The translations under genes were made by a program, and so were the position numbers. A DNA stretch of 64,000 nt from Woeseia oceani (GTDB taxonomy: Bacteria > Pseudomonadota > Gammaproteobacteria > Steroidobacterales > Woeseiaceae). The DNA lies in NCBI RefSeq assembly GCF_001677435.1, contig NZ_CP016268.1:3213001-3277000 (forward strand). Reading direction: 5' to 3'. The notes below the pieces were generated by a model. That model did not search any database. It saw only the letters and a list, made by a program, of their open reading frames with translations, and had not been told where the DNA came from. This document shows, piece after piece, positions 11,508 to 20,514 of this stretch (the first letter of the stretch is position 1; each line of letters starts with the position of its first letter).

Positions 11508-12188
11508 TCAGCGACGACGCTGGACGCGCCAGTACTGCAGTAACAGGAAGCCGAACAACATGCCGCCCAGATGAGCAAAATTGGCAACACCGGGTGAACG
11601 TCCACTAAGCCCGAGGTAGAGTTCCATCAACCCGTAAAACAACACGAAGTACTTCGCCCGCATCGGGATAGGAGGAAACAGCAGCATGACCATGCGGTTG
11701 GGGAAGAACATCGCATAGGCCAGTAGCAGGCCGAATATACCGCCAGATGCACCGACGGTTGGATAAACGCCGCCCTGCAAGGACGCGACCAACAACTGAA
11801 TGGCGGCCGCACCAACAACACAGGTCAGGTAGTAACTAAGGAAGCGGGCCGGCCCGAGCAGTCGCTCGATATCGCGACCGAACATCCACAAGCCGAACAT
11901 ATTGAAGAAAATGTGGGTTGGGCTGCCGTGCAAGAAGCCGTAACTCAACAACTGCCAGGGTTCGAACTCAGGCATTACTGATGCGACGGGCCACAGTGCG
12001 AAATAGTAGAGGAGCAGCGACTCCTGATACTGTTGCGCCGCGAACGCCAATCCGTTCAATACCAGCAATACAAAAATGACGGTGGGAATGCTGCTGTCGT
12101 CGTAAACGGGACGGCGTTGATAAACGTGCTGTGTCAAACCTGGGTATTCCTTCTGTTGCTCGTACGTACGGCCGACTATGTTCGACAC
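11508..12188 (-). CDS. Rhomboid-family intramembrane serine protease
   Basis: A 226-residue membrane protein with six predicted transmembrane segments. Catalytic serine is in GASGG near residue 146 and the partner histidine in AHLGG near residue 203. The HGSPTHIFFNMFGLWMFG stretch matches the rhomboid WR/HxxxN region (HIFFNM). Rhomboids cleave transmembrane helices within the bilayer. The start is GTG at 12188 and has no strong Shine-Dalgarno sequence; an internal start is possible but would remove the cytoplasmic N-terminus. It lies 28 bases downstream of the DUF2207 gene. Confidence 0.9.
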   Translation of the reverse strand: MSNIVGRTYEQQKEYPGLTQHVYQRRPVYDDSSIPTVIFVLLVLNGLAFAAQQYQESLLLYYFALWPVASVMPEFEPWQLLSYGFLHGSPTHIFFNMFGLWMFGRDIERLLGPARFLSYYLTCVVGAAAIQLLVASLQGGVYPTVGASGGIFGLLLAYAMFFPNRMVMLLFPPIPMRAKYFVLFYGLMELYLGLSGRSPGVANFAHLGGMLFGFLLLQYWRVQRRR

Positions 12189-12216
12189 GCTTTAATAAGA
12201 CTCGTTCGCGAGGTGG

Positions 12217-13911
12217 CTACCAGCCGCCGCCACCACCACCGCCACCACCGCCGCCGGAGAAGCCGCCACCACCGCTACCGGATGACGAACCAGGCGGCGA
12301 CATGGATGAACTGATGGCGCTGGTGAAATTTTTGCCGAGACCGGCAACCGGCTGGCCCGGATTCAGGCTGTTCCAGGTGCCGCTGTACCAGAGAGGGCGA
12401 TACGACGTGCCATCAGTCTGCTGCAGCCGCGCAAAAACCCCACTGAATTTCTCTGCCCAGGCCTGCTCAACGCCCAGCGCCAACGCGAAGGGCAGCAACG
12501 ACTCGAACAGCTCTGGCGTCTTGCGCGGAGGATTGCGGAGCTGCAACTCGTCTTTCTCGGCGATTTCCAGGTACTCACGAAACCCTTCCGTTTCATCAAG
12601 CACTTTGCGGCCGATACCGGTCGGCCGTTTCAGCAGATAGACGAACAGCGCAGCGCTGGCCAACATCAGCGCGAGCACCCCAAACACGGCCAGTTTCGGA
12701 CCGTTGCTTCCGCTGAATACCAGAACGATAGTGGCAATAATGAGAACGGCGGCCGGGAGATTCATCAGCCCGTTGGTCCGAAACAGGCGGTTGCGGTAAT
12801 CGTTGCGCAGGGATTTTTTGTGCGCGCTTTGCGCGGCACTGAATACCTGGTGGTTGGCATTCGTTAATACCACGCTCGTTGCGCTGGCGAATAAAGCCTC
12901 AAGCAATTCTGCCTCGCCTTTGGCAAGTGGCAACCGCGCCTTTCGCGATACCACTTTTTTGAGCGTGTACTCGTCGTCGGCATTGACGATGGTCAGATAA
13001 CCTTTTACAGCGAGGTTCAGAACCGCCGCAGTGAATACCTTGCTGTCGTAGCCCATGCGACGGATATAGCGCAATGACGCTGGCGAAAAGCCCGCTGGCG
13101 GTTCATAGCGGGTGAACGTGACGCCGGGCTGTGGATCTCGGCCGAAGGAATACCAGACCGGAACGTAGTAAAGGAGCAGCGCCAGGAAACCGGCTAACGC
13201 GAACAGCACGTCCCGGTTGTCGCGAACCAGCCAGACCAGCTTCTGTTGGCGATCAGGCGCCGCTACCAGGCCTTTTGGCCAATTGACAGCGATGGTCAGG
13301 CCCGCGCCCGCCGGCAAAGGGCGGCTGGTCGAGAAATCCGCCCGACTGTCCGCTTTGCTGGATGTATAGGCTTGGTCAGTTGCCCCTTGCTGTCCCGTCC
13401 AGGCATCAGTTCCGATATCAGCGGCATCGACCTCGAACGCGAAACGCACCGTAGCGGCGGCACGATCGACCGGAAAAGCCCATCCAAGACCGGTTACGTT
13501 CCAGTAGAGCTCATCGTAGTCAGCGAAAAAACCCAACATCCGCTCGGCCGTGTAGCGAAATGTATAGGTATAGTTGCCGGGCTCGAGAAACACATCGGCA
13601 CGCCCGAAATAGGTACGCACACCGTTGCCGTAAGACTCGCTGCGCATGCCGTCTGCACGACCATCACGCAACACACTCAGTGGTTCATAGTTCACGACAA
13701 CGTTGTTGCCATACTGGTCTGTGTAGCGAGTCGGGAAATCGCGATAAATACCGCGCTGAATCTGATTGGCTGCCGCACGCACCGTGATCGTCTCAACCAC
13801 CTCAAGCGTGGCGTCCTGACGCACGAGGATATCGACGCTGAAGTCCAGGATTCGTTCATCAGCGAGTGCCACCATCGGCAGGCACAAGCACAGCCACAAC
13901 CAGTGTTTCAT
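12217..13911 (-). CDS. DUF2207 membrane protein with poly-glycine tail
   Basis: A 564-residue protein with a signal peptide (about residues 1-17), a beta-rich extracytoplasmic DUF2207 domain (about 20-220), a transmembrane segment near 240-258, a cytoplasmic region, two more hydrophobic segments near 385-435, and a C-terminus that ends in a run of glycines and Trp. DUF2207 proteins typically sit next to LemA, as here: the LemA stop and this ATG overlap (ATGA). The pair's function is not established; membrane or envelope stress remodelling is only suggested. The Gly tail is typical of the family. Confidence 0.9.
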   Translation of the reverse strand: MKHWLWLCLCLPMVALADERILDFSVDILVRQDATLEVVETITVRAAANQIQRGIYRDFPTRYTDQYGNNVVVNYEPLSVLRDGRADGMRSESYGNGVRTYFGRADVFLEPGNYTYTFRYTAERMLGFFADYDELYWNVTGLGWAFPVDRAAATVRFAFEVDAADIGTDAWTGQQGATDQAYTSSKADSRADFSTSRPLPAGAGLTIAVNWPKGLVAAPDRQQKLVWLVRDNRDVLFALAGFLALLLYYVPVWYSFGRDPQPGVTFTRYEPPAGFSPASLRYIRRMGYDSKVFTAAVLNLAVKGYLTIVNADDEYTLKKVVSRKARLPLAKGEAELLEALFASATSVVLTNANHQVFSAAQSAHKKSLRNDYRNRLFRTNGLMNLPAAVLIIATIVLVFSGSNGPKLAVFGVLALMLASAALFVYLLKRPTGIGRKVLDETEGFREYLEIAEKDELQLRNPPRKTPELFESLLPFALALGVEQAWAEKFSGVFARLQQTDGTSYRPLWYSGTWNSLNPGQPVAGLGKNFTSAISSSMSPPGSSSGSGGGGFSGGGGGGGGGGGW

Positions 13912-14465
13912 TCAATACTGCCCAGGTTAACCAAAGGCACGTTGGCTACATCGTCCGACGATTTTTGAAAGTATTCTCGCTGGCCAAAACCAAAAACCGC
14001 CGCTATGACATTGTGCGGCACCGATTCAACACGCGTGTTCAAGGCACGCACAGCACCGTTATAGTAACGACGAGCGAACTGCAGATAGTTTTCCGTCTCT
14101 ACCAGTTGCGCCTGCAATTTTGCGAAACTCTGACTGGCTTTGAGGTCCGGGTAGTCCTCTGCCAGCAGCAGAATGCTATCGATTTGCCGAGCGAGCTGCT
14201 CTTCGATGGCGCCGCGCTCATTGATACCGGCTTCACTCCTGGCGCTGTCGCGTAAAGCGGTTACAGATTCCAGCGTGGCACGCTCGTACGCAGCGTAATG
14301 TTTGACCGCCTCGACCAGTTGCGGCACCAGATCATGGCGTCGCTGCAACTGGACATCAATGTCACTCCAGCCCGCATCAACCCGGTTCCGATCCCGCACC
14401 AAGCGGTTGTACAGAACCGCAACGGCGACAGCGAGTGCTATGAGAACCAGGACAATCACTTCCAT
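13908..14465 (-). CDS. LemA family protein
   Basis: A 185-residue LemA protein: one N-terminal transmembrane helix (EVIVLVLIALAVAVAVLYN) followed by a long alpha-helical coiled region with the family stretches NRVDAGWSDIDVQLQRRHDL and VPQLVEAVK. Full length. It precedes and overlaps the DUF2207 gene by four bases, which implies translational coupling. The molecular role of bacterial LemA is unclear; its partnership with DUF2207 is the main clue. It starts 12 bases after the MOSC gene. Confidence 0.95.
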   Translation of the reverse strand: MEVIVLVLIALAVAVAVLYNRLVRDRNRVDAGWSDIDVQLQRRHDLVPQLVEAVKHYAAYERATLESVTALRDSARSEAGINERGAIEEQLARQIDSILLLAEDYPDLKASQSFAKLQAQLVETENYLQFARRYYNGAVRALNTRVESVPHNVIAAVFGFGQREYFQKSSDDVANVPLVNLGSIE

Positions 14466-14477
14466 CAGGTCAGGCCG

Positions 14478-14921
14478 CTAGCCGGATACGTCGAGGACAA
14501 CGCTGTCACCAAGCCGGATATGGCCGCCGGCCAGCACTGTGCAGGCAACCCCTCCGCGCCAGTCGGGGGACAATGCCGCCTGCAGGCCCGCGCATTGCTC
14601 CTCCATTCGTGAGCAGGGATCGACTTCCATGGTTATCCGCAGGCGAACTTCGCCTATGCGGATGATATCGCCAGTGCATTTTGGCAACGGCAGGCCTTCT
14701 ATGAGGAGGTTCGAACGCCGCGTGGTCCATGCCAGTTCACGCCCGAGATCGGCGCAAACACGACGCCAGGCATCGGCCGAAAGCAGGGTAACCTGGCGCT
14801 TTCCGGGGCGGCCTCTGAAGTCGTCCGCGACCCCGCCCGCCGTGGTAATCGTTGCCGAGTCGAGCAACTGCATGGGTGCTCGTTTGGCATCACGCCGTGC
14901 AATACCTGCAACGCTACCCAT
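14478..14921 (-). CDS. MOSC domain protein
   Basis: A 147-residue stand-alone MOSC domain, the fold found at the C-terminus of molybdenum-cofactor sulfurases. It carries GVADDFRGRPGKRQVTLLS early, and GDIIRIGEVRLRITMEVDPCSRM with the conserved cysteine near residue 105. Such proteins are thought to handle sulfur or cofactor-bound molybdenum, or to act on hydroxylaminopurines. The start is ATG at 14921, with AGGAGG five bases upstream; the frame remains open 54 bases further upstream but without such a signal. First of a tight run with lemA and the DUF2207 gene, although no functional link is obvious. Confidence 0.85.
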   Translation of the reverse strand: MGSVAGIARRDAKRAPMQLLDSATITTAGGVADDFRGRPGKRQVTLLSADAWRRVCADLGRELAWTTRRSNLLIEGLPLPKCTGDIIRIGEVRLRITMEVDPCSRMEEQCAGLQAALSPDWRGGVACTVLAGGHIRLGDSVVLDVSG

Positions 14922-15004
14922 TTGGCCTCCTGACCGACTCCCAGTAGCGAAGCATTGTACGGAATTTTGGAGCACACAGGGGACTGATCCCCGGGCTCAG
15001 TGGC

Positions 15005-16132
15005 TCAGTACCAGAAGGAGAAATAGACCTGAATGATGTCGGCATCCAGCTGGTACAGCGGCTCGCTACCCACCACAGCATCGCCGCGCAGGTCCGCGAA
15101 ATCGTGGTAATCGACCGACAGAATATCCAGCGACACGTTTACCGAACCCTTGTCGATGAAACGCCAGCCACGGCTCAGGAACTCGTAACTGGCCGCCAGA
15201 GTCAGCGTATTGCTGGTCAGCGGACTGAGCTCCTTGTCCCGCGCGCGGAAGTTGGTCGCTTCTGAACGCGGAAACAGGTCGTTGTAGAAAGCAGCTCCGG
15301 TCTGGTCGTGCCAGCGGTATTTCGCTTCGAACGTCCACGGCCCGATCGGGTGCGTGTAGGAAATCGCCGCAGTATGCGAGTTGATATCCCAGGTGTCCGT
15401 AAAGTACCGGTACTCGCCCTGAATCGCCGCCCGGTACGGCAGGTAATAACGAGCCCGTAAACCGACCGCATTGCTGGTCCGGGTTGCCGGGTACAGTTCC
15501 GGCTCGAAACTGTAGCCGGTTGCGCTGGCTGAGTCCGCATAACGAACCGAGCGGTAAGGATTGTTCAAGAAGCCTTCGTCAGTGATGGTTTCGATGTTCA
15601 GCGCGGTAATCAGATTGCGGGTCAGAATCTGCGTGAGGCCTATACCGTAATGCTGACGGGTATTGTCACGTGCGAACTCAAGATCGTCGGAACGACCCAC
15701 CACGTCGTTACCCAGTGCGTAGCTCAAGGTTAACGTTGTGAGATCACCGAACATGTCCTGGCTGACACTCAACCCCCAGGTCTTGGCGTCGAAATCGCTT
15801 TCCACACTGCTGGTGAAGCCGAGGGTCATCGTGGTGTTGCCGCGCAGATAGTCCATACCGAGAGACCACTGCTCGCGCTCTTCGGTATACGGACTCGCAG
15901 TTGTTACCACATCAATAGATGCGGAGCTGACCATGTCGACGTAGTAATTGCCGACGACGGAGACGTTCTTGCCCACTTGCTTGCGCATGAGCAATGAAGG
16001 CCCGTCAATCTGCACACCACCGCCGTCATACAGATGATAGAGGATATCACTGCGATCCTCCGGCAAGACACCGGCCTGCGCTGTCGAAACGACAACAGTC
16101 AGCAGGATCGCGAAGAGTCGGAAATGCCGCAT
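15005..16132 (-). CDS. DUF3570 predicted outer-membrane beta-barrel
   Basis: A 375-residue protein with a cleavable signal peptide (about residues 1-20, ending TAQA) and a DUF3570 body made of alternating beta strands. It finishes in an aromatic residue (FSFWY), as many outer-membrane barrels do. DUF3570 genes are usually accompanied by a DUF4266 lipoprotein, as here (stop-to-start gap of 8 bases), and often by a thioredoxin and an ApbE flavin transferase, which are absent from this window. Last gene of the minus-strand arm of the envelope cluster. Function unknown. Confidence 0.88.
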   Translation of the reverse strand: MRHFRLFAILLTVVVSTAQAGVLPEDRSDILYHLYDGGGVQIDGPSLLMRKQVGKNVSVVGNYYVDMVSSASIDVVTTASPYTEEREQWSLGMDYLRGNTTMTLGFTSSVESDFDAKTWGLSVSQDMFGDLTTLTLSYALGNDVVGRSDDLEFARDNTRQHYGIGLTQILTRNLITALNIETITDEGFLNNPYRSVRYADSASATGYSFEPELYPATRTSNAVGLRARYYLPYRAAIQGEYRYFTDTWDINSHTAAISYTHPIGPWTFEAKYRWHDQTGAAFYNDLFPRSEATNFRARDKELSPLTSNTLTLAASYEFLSRGWRFIDKGSVNVSLDILSVDYHDFADLRGDAVVGSEPLYQLDADIIQVYFSFWY

Positions 16133-16140
16133 TGGATGGC

Positions 16141-16383
16141 TCAGTTGCAGCCGCAGCCGCCGCCGGCCGCGCCTTCGCCGCCGCGTGCGCCTTCGCGCGC
16201 TTCGTAGACATGCTGAATGTAGGCGCTTGAAACCGGGTTGGCATCAAGGAACATGATCGGATCGGCCAGCCGGTCGCGCTCGTAGGGTTTCACCCACGGC
16301 TCGATGCTGCTGCAGCCACTCGCGGCAACCATCAGCAACAATCCCAGTACCACACGGCCAGTTTGTAAGGTGTACATACTCAT
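16141..16383 (-). CDS. DUF4266 small lipoprotein
   Basis: An 80-residue protein with an N-terminal hydrophobic stretch and lipobox AASGC, so probably a lipoprotein of about 57 mature residues. It has the DUF4266 core (EPWVKPYERDRLADPIM...) and a Gly-rich tail with two cysteines (GGGCGCN). The two tail cysteines could bind metal or form a disulfide; that is inference. It lies eight bases upstream of the DUF3570 gene, its usual partner. GGGAAA precedes the ATG. Confidence 0.88.
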   Translation of the reverse strand: MSMYTLQTGRVVLGLLLMVAASGCSSIEPWVKPYERDRLADPIMFLDANPVSSAYIQHVYEAREGARGGEGAAGGGCGCN

Positions 16384-16431
16384 TTTCCCAAGCTTAGCCC
16401 GGCCAATACCGGCCGGACTGTGAACCCTGTA

Positions 16432-17109
16432 TCAGAAGAACACCGTCAGTCCGAGGTGCCCTTCGAGGTTGTGCACGGTCTTTTCTTCACCCAGCAAGTC
16501 GATATCGAACAAGTGATCACGCACATCGAGGTGTATGGCCAGCATGTCGGTCAACAGAAAACGGTAGCCTGCGCCGAAGTTCACGGTAAACCGGTCGTCG
16601 CCGGCAAAGCGTGTCGATCCCAGCCCGGCGATCAGGTACAGGTTGCTGTTGTACGCACGGCGTTCGCCGACAAAGGCTTCGCCGGGCAATATGTTGTAGC
16701 CGAGGTTCAGGTTGTAATAGGTAAAGCGCCGCTCACTGTCAGACAGCAGCGGTGCGCCGCCACTCAGGCGTTCAAAGCTGGTCAGGCCGGTGTCCGTCTG
16801 GCCAACGGTACCTTCGACGAAAAATCCCTCGGTAACGTGATAGGCGATGCGCGCGCCGTAGACCACGTTGGATTCGAAGTCTTCGACGCTCATGATGCCG
16901 ACGTAGGCACCGACCTCGAAGTCTTCGGTATCGATGTCCGCTTCCCGAATCTCCCGCCGCTCTACCTCGGGCTCAATGACCTGGCCCGGATCTTCCGCGG
17001 GCGGCGGTGCCGTTTGCGGCCCCATGCCAAACAGATTGCGCGTCGCCGCGCAGCCGCTCATGCTGATCATCAGCACGATCAGAAAAAGAACGCGAATCCG
17101 ACTTTCCAT
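16432..17109 (-). CDS. Outer-membrane beta-barrel domain protein with lipoprotein-type N-terminus
   Basis: A 225-residue protein. The N-terminus has a signal peptide with SMSGC as lipobox, then a Pro/Glu-rich linker (about residues 25-60), then an eight-strand-like barrel region ending LTVFF, a typical C-terminal barrel signature. The pattern resembles the outer-membrane beta-barrel domain often found downstream of SH3-barrel genes. GGAAG lies seven bases before the ATG. Its start lies 31 bases inside the preceding SH3-barrel gene. Likely a structural or docking component; not a characterised protein. Confidence 0.8.
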   Translation of the reverse strand: MESRIRVLFLIVLMISMSGCAATRNLFGMGPQTAPPPAEDPGQVIEPEVERREIREADIDTEDFEVGAYVGIMSVEDFESNVVYGARIAYHVTEGFFVEGTVGQTDTGLTSFERLSGGAPLLSDSERRFTYYNLNLGYNILPGEAFVGERRAYNSNLYLIAGLGSTRFAGDDRFTVNFGAGYRFLLTDMLAIHLDVRDHLFDIDLLGEEKTVHNLEGHLGLTVFF

Positions 17110-17873
17110 TCTTCCACTTCCTCGTTGTCGTCACGACTTGTGAACACCACGTAGCTCTTGTACTCCGCACGAAGCATGAAGCGGCGCGTTGTATAAATGC
17201 GAAAACCGGCGCCTGCATGTGCTGCCTGGTCCGTTCGGTCTTCGCCTTGCACGATCGTTGATTTCGGCGCCGTGTGAATCACACCGGTTCCGAGTGTAAA
17301 AAACGGCGATATGCGCCAGTCCGGCCAGGTCTCGTGAATAACGTTGATACTGCCCGCCCAGCCATTGGAAACGTTGCCGAGAATCTGCGAACCCCACAGC
17401 TCCACGCCAAGGTGACGATTCAGCGAATAGCCACCGTAGACCGAGATAACGTTCGCCCCGCCAAAGTCACCAGCCAGCAAACCCGCTTCCCAGCGAGAAT
17501 CCGTAAAATCGCTTTGGTCCGCTTCCGCAAACTCGATGTTCGAACCTGACGGTTGCAGCGTGCGCTCCATCTGGTCGCGATGCACCCAGCCTTCGGTGTC
17601 GTTCGGCATACGCACCAGGAACCAGTCAGTACGGCGCTTCAGAATACTCACTGACTCGCCACGTTCAGCGATGTGGAATATCGGGTAGCCGCGGCCCGGC
17701 CCCGTATGCATTTCCAGATAGGGGTCGGCCACTGTGACAGTGGCATCAACTTCGGCGGCCTCAGCAAGCGGTAGTTCGGCAGCCAGGCTCAGGAAGCTGA
17801 GCAGGAGCGCTGCGAGATACGGCTTAATTTTGAGGGACGTCGAAGGGATTGTTGTAGTACTGCGCTCCGACAT
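17079..17873 (-). CDS. SH3-domain outer-membrane beta-barrel protein
   Basis: A 264-residue protein with a signal peptide (about residues 15-40, ending LAEA), a bacterial SH3 domain (about 45-110; YLEMHTGPGRGYP...GESVSILKRRTDWFLVRM...GWVHRDQM) and a C-terminal beta-barrel ending AFFF. SH3b domains usually bind peptidoglycan, so it may tie the outer membrane to the wall. ATG at 17873 is the last ATG that leaves a sensible signal peptide. The gene then starts 50 bases inside the upstream haem-motif gene and overlaps the next gene by 31 bases, suggesting strong translational coupling. Start moderately sure. Confidence 0.8.
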   Translation of the reverse strand: MSERSTTTIPSTSLKIKPYLAALLLSFLSLAAELPLAEAAEVDATVTVADPYLEMHTGPGRGYPIFHIAERGESVSILKRRTDWFLVRMPNDTEGWVHRDQMERTLQPSGSNIEFAEADQSDFTDSRWEAGLLAGDFGGANVISVYGGYSLNRHLGVELWGSQILGNVSNGWAGSINVIHETWPDWRISPFFTLGTGVIHTAPKSTIVQGEDRTDQAAHAGAGFRIYTTRRFMLRAEYKSYVVFTSRDDNEEVEEWKVGFAFFF

Positions 17874-20514
17874 CCAGCCATTCCGCAAGCAATCGTTTTT
17901 CCGCATCGGACAGATAACCATCGTGACTCTGCCCGGCCTCAAACCGGCTGAAGAACCGGCTGGACGCATTCGCGCCCGCTACATTCATTGAAGGATTGAC
18001 ATTGACCGTCACGAGTATGGGATTCCCATCATCATCAAAGCCGGCCTCGACCAGTCTATCCTGTACCGCACCCATATTAAGCTCTTGTTCGTTATCGGGA
18101 AACAGCAATTCCCGGTACGAATTGAAATGATCCGGCTCATCCGGTGACAAACCATCGGCGAGATCCAGCTGCCCAGCAGGGACTCTCGGCATATTCTGAT
18201 CATCCAGCGGCGTATGGCAGTTGGTGCAATCATTGCTCATTGGCATGCCTGCGCCATCGAGCACCGGATTGCCCATGTCATCCAAAACCGGTCGTGCGGC
18301 AGACCACAAAGGGTGTATGTGAGTTTCGTAATTAATGACGATTCGGCAATTCGAGGCCCACGGCTGCGTTATGCAGTTCAGACTTGTGGGTGGAGTAGTC
18401 GTCAAATCCGCATAGGCGTAGCTGAAACTGGCGTCAGCAGTCCGCCCCGCCGCGACCTCATCGGTCCACACGTCCTCGTATTCAAGATCCATCGACGGCT
18501 CGATAGAGGCACAATCGGTCGCGCAAGTGATGCGCGCACGAATTTCTGCCATCGTCTCACCGACCTCACCGACAAACCATTCCGCACGGGTATTGGGGTA
18601 AGAAACACCCGCGACTGGCGCACCGGCCCATGCCGACGGAAACGCATCACTGCGGCCGTGCGACAGACCACTCTGTGGCACGTGACAACCATTGCACTCA
18701 AGCACCTGGCCCGGACGTACCTGCATCCAGTTCTGGTGACGCGACGTTATTCGATGACCGTCTTCGTCCAGTACGCTGACGCCGAACGCTACATTGGCGG
18801 GCACCTTGACCATGACTGAACCATCCGGTTCTACCGGCGCATAGCCAACGATTTCTTTCATGCCTTGTGCCCGGCTGCGACCGAAGGCGGTGTTGTCCAG
18901 ATCAACAATATCGTCGTTCGGCAATGACACGGCTTTGACGATGCGCAAGAACCGTGCTGGCCGATCGGTCGCCAGCGTTTGCGCCGGATCAGCCAGTGCC
19001 GCAATGTTCGCGACGGCACCACCGTCGAAGTCATAAACGCTGCGTATGTTGATGACGCCCGCGCCTTCAGCAACCAGGTCCGGATCGGCATCAAATCTGT
19101 TTTCGCTGTCCAGAATGACCGGCGGCAGCGTTCGCGGGTCAGCCGAAACGACCTCGGTGTAGGAAAAACCATCTTCCGGCGGCACGACCGGCAATTGAGT
19201 CTGGTCGCGCGGGTCGTACATCCAGATGCCGTAAGCCGGATCCGCTTCCTGCAAACTGGTATCGGCAAGGTTCTCATCCGTACACGGGTAAATGACCGGT
19301 AACTCGCCCACAGGCGGTGGCGTGATGTCCGTTAACCGGCACTGACTCCAGCTCAACAGTATGCGCCCGGTGCCATCCTGCACCGGATACATCGACTGGT
19401 AACGTCCACCCGGTGACGGTTGATTCACTTCGGTTACTACCGAGTTCACCGTTGCCGTCGTCTGCGCCGGCCCGGTCAAGCCGACGTTATCAAGATTCGC
19501 CTGGGTGTTTTCAATGTAGACGGGGGTATCGATAATCACGATGTCGCCGCCATCGTCCGTATCGGTAAACGGCCGCACCAGTGTCATCATCCGGCCATCT
19601 TCCAGTTCGCGCGGCTTGAGAAATTGAATGACCTGACCGTTGGTGCCGGTGGCATGACTGTGCTGCCCGTACAGCAGCTCGAGATTCGAACCGTCCGGGT
19701 TCATGCGGTACAGATTGATCGCATTGTTCGCCGCGGCATTATCCCAGCGGCTGAATACAACCTGTCCGCTGGAGATAACGGTCGCGTCGATATCGTGACT
19801 CTGGTTGTACGACACCTGCTCAATGTTCGTGCCATCGTCATTCATTACGTGCAGCACGAACGCGTCTTCGTTCTGATCCTCGTCTTGCGCCGCAAATTGC
19901 GGCTTACCCTCGTCCAGCAGGACCGCGTTGGATCGCAGCTGCCTGGTCGAAGAGAAGATAATGCGACCATCGGGCAGATAGTGCGGCGCCAAATCATGAC
20001 CAATTTCCGCGCTCAGGTCAGACGCAATCACCCGACGCAGGGTATCCGTTGCTATTTCATACTCCCAGATATTCCAGGTCGGCTGATCTTCATCATCGAG
20101 CGCCAGGTTCAGATCAACAGGGCTGCGCAAGGCGAACAACAAGCGCGTTCCATCGTAGGAAATTTCAACGTCGCGAACGGCACCCAGACCGTTGGTTTCA
20201 CGTTCAGTGACATTGACCGCCAGCGCACTGGGAGAAGCGCGATCACGAACAAACAGATCCGCGCCAAAATTAAAAGTGATGAGCTCGCGCGCGTCGGACG
20301 GCTGAAACTCGCCTTGATTGTCCACGGCAAGCGGCGCACGGATATACGCAATTGGAAAATCGATTACGACCGGGTCCGCGTCCTGACCAGAGCCAATACT
20401 GACACCATCACCGCCACCGCATGCACTCAATGCAGCCACAGTAAGCAATGACGCGGCGAACCTAAGTCCACCCGTCTTGATTGTCGTCCCTGTCGATCGC
20501 AAGTCAGTAGTCAT
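17824..20514 (-). CDS. Beta-propeller lipoprotein with two haem-c motifs (hydrazine-synthase-alpha-like)
   Basis: An 896-residue predicted lipoprotein (lipobox LSAC near residue 31). The middle is rich in WD/PD40-like blades (DGRIIFSSTR, GQVVFSRWD, MNPDGSNLELLYG). The C-terminal third carries CNGCH near residue 606 and CTNCH near 763, both haem-c binding motifs. The layout resembles proteins annotated as related to the alpha subunit of hydrazine synthase, but there is no reason to infer anammox chemistry. It probably acts in the periplasm or at the outer membrane in electron transfer. ATG at 20514 is chosen over upstream starts because GAGG lies eight bases before it. Faces the divergent cytochrome operon. 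Confidence 0.75.
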   Translation of the reverse strand: MTTDLRSTGTTIKTGGLRFAASLLTVAALSACGGGDGVSIGSGQDADPVVIDFPIAYIRAPLAVDNQGEFQPSDARELITFNFGADLFVRDRASPSALAVNVTERETNGLGAVRDVEISYDGTRLLFALRSPVDLNLALDDEDQPTWNIWEYEIATDTLRRVIASDLSAEIGHDLAPHYLPDGRIIFSSTRQLRSNAVLLDEGKPQFAAQDEDQNEDAFVLHVMNDDGTNIEQVSYNQSHDIDATVISSGQVVFSRWDNAAANNAINLYRMNPDGSNLELLYGQHSHATGTNGQVIQFLKPRELEDGRMMTLVRPFTDTDDGGDIVIIDTPVYIENTQANLDNVGLTGPAQTTATVNSVVTEVNQPSPGGRYQSMYPVQDGTGRILLSWSQCRLTDITPPPVGELPVIYPCTDENLADTSLQEADPAYGIWMYDPRDQTQLPVVPPEDGFSYTEVVSADPRTLPPVILDSENRFDADPDLVAEGAGVINIRSVYDFDGGAVANIAALADPAQTLATDRPARFLRIVKAVSLPNDDIVDLDNTAFGRSRAQGMKEIVGYAPVEPDGSVMVKVPANVAFGVSVLDEDGHRITSRHQNWMQVRPGQVLECNGCHVPQSGLSHGRSDAFPSAWAGAPVAGVSYPNTRAEWFVGEVGETMAEIRARITCATDCASIEPSMDLEYEDVWTDEVAAGRTADASFSYAYADLTTTPPTSLNCITQPWASNCRIVINYETHIHPLWSAARPVLDDMGNPVLDGAGMPMSNDCTNCHTPLDDQNMPRVPAGQLDLADGLSPDEPDHFNSYRELLFPDNEQELNMGAVQDRLVEAGFDDDGNPILVTVNVNPSMNVAGANASSRFFSRFEAGQSHDGYLSDAEKRLLAEWLDVGAQYYNNPFDVPQN

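Noticed and set aside
19420..20451. Long plus-strand open frame inside the haem lipoprotein gene
   Set aside because: Low-complexity basic composition opposite a clear lipoprotein/beta-propeller frame.
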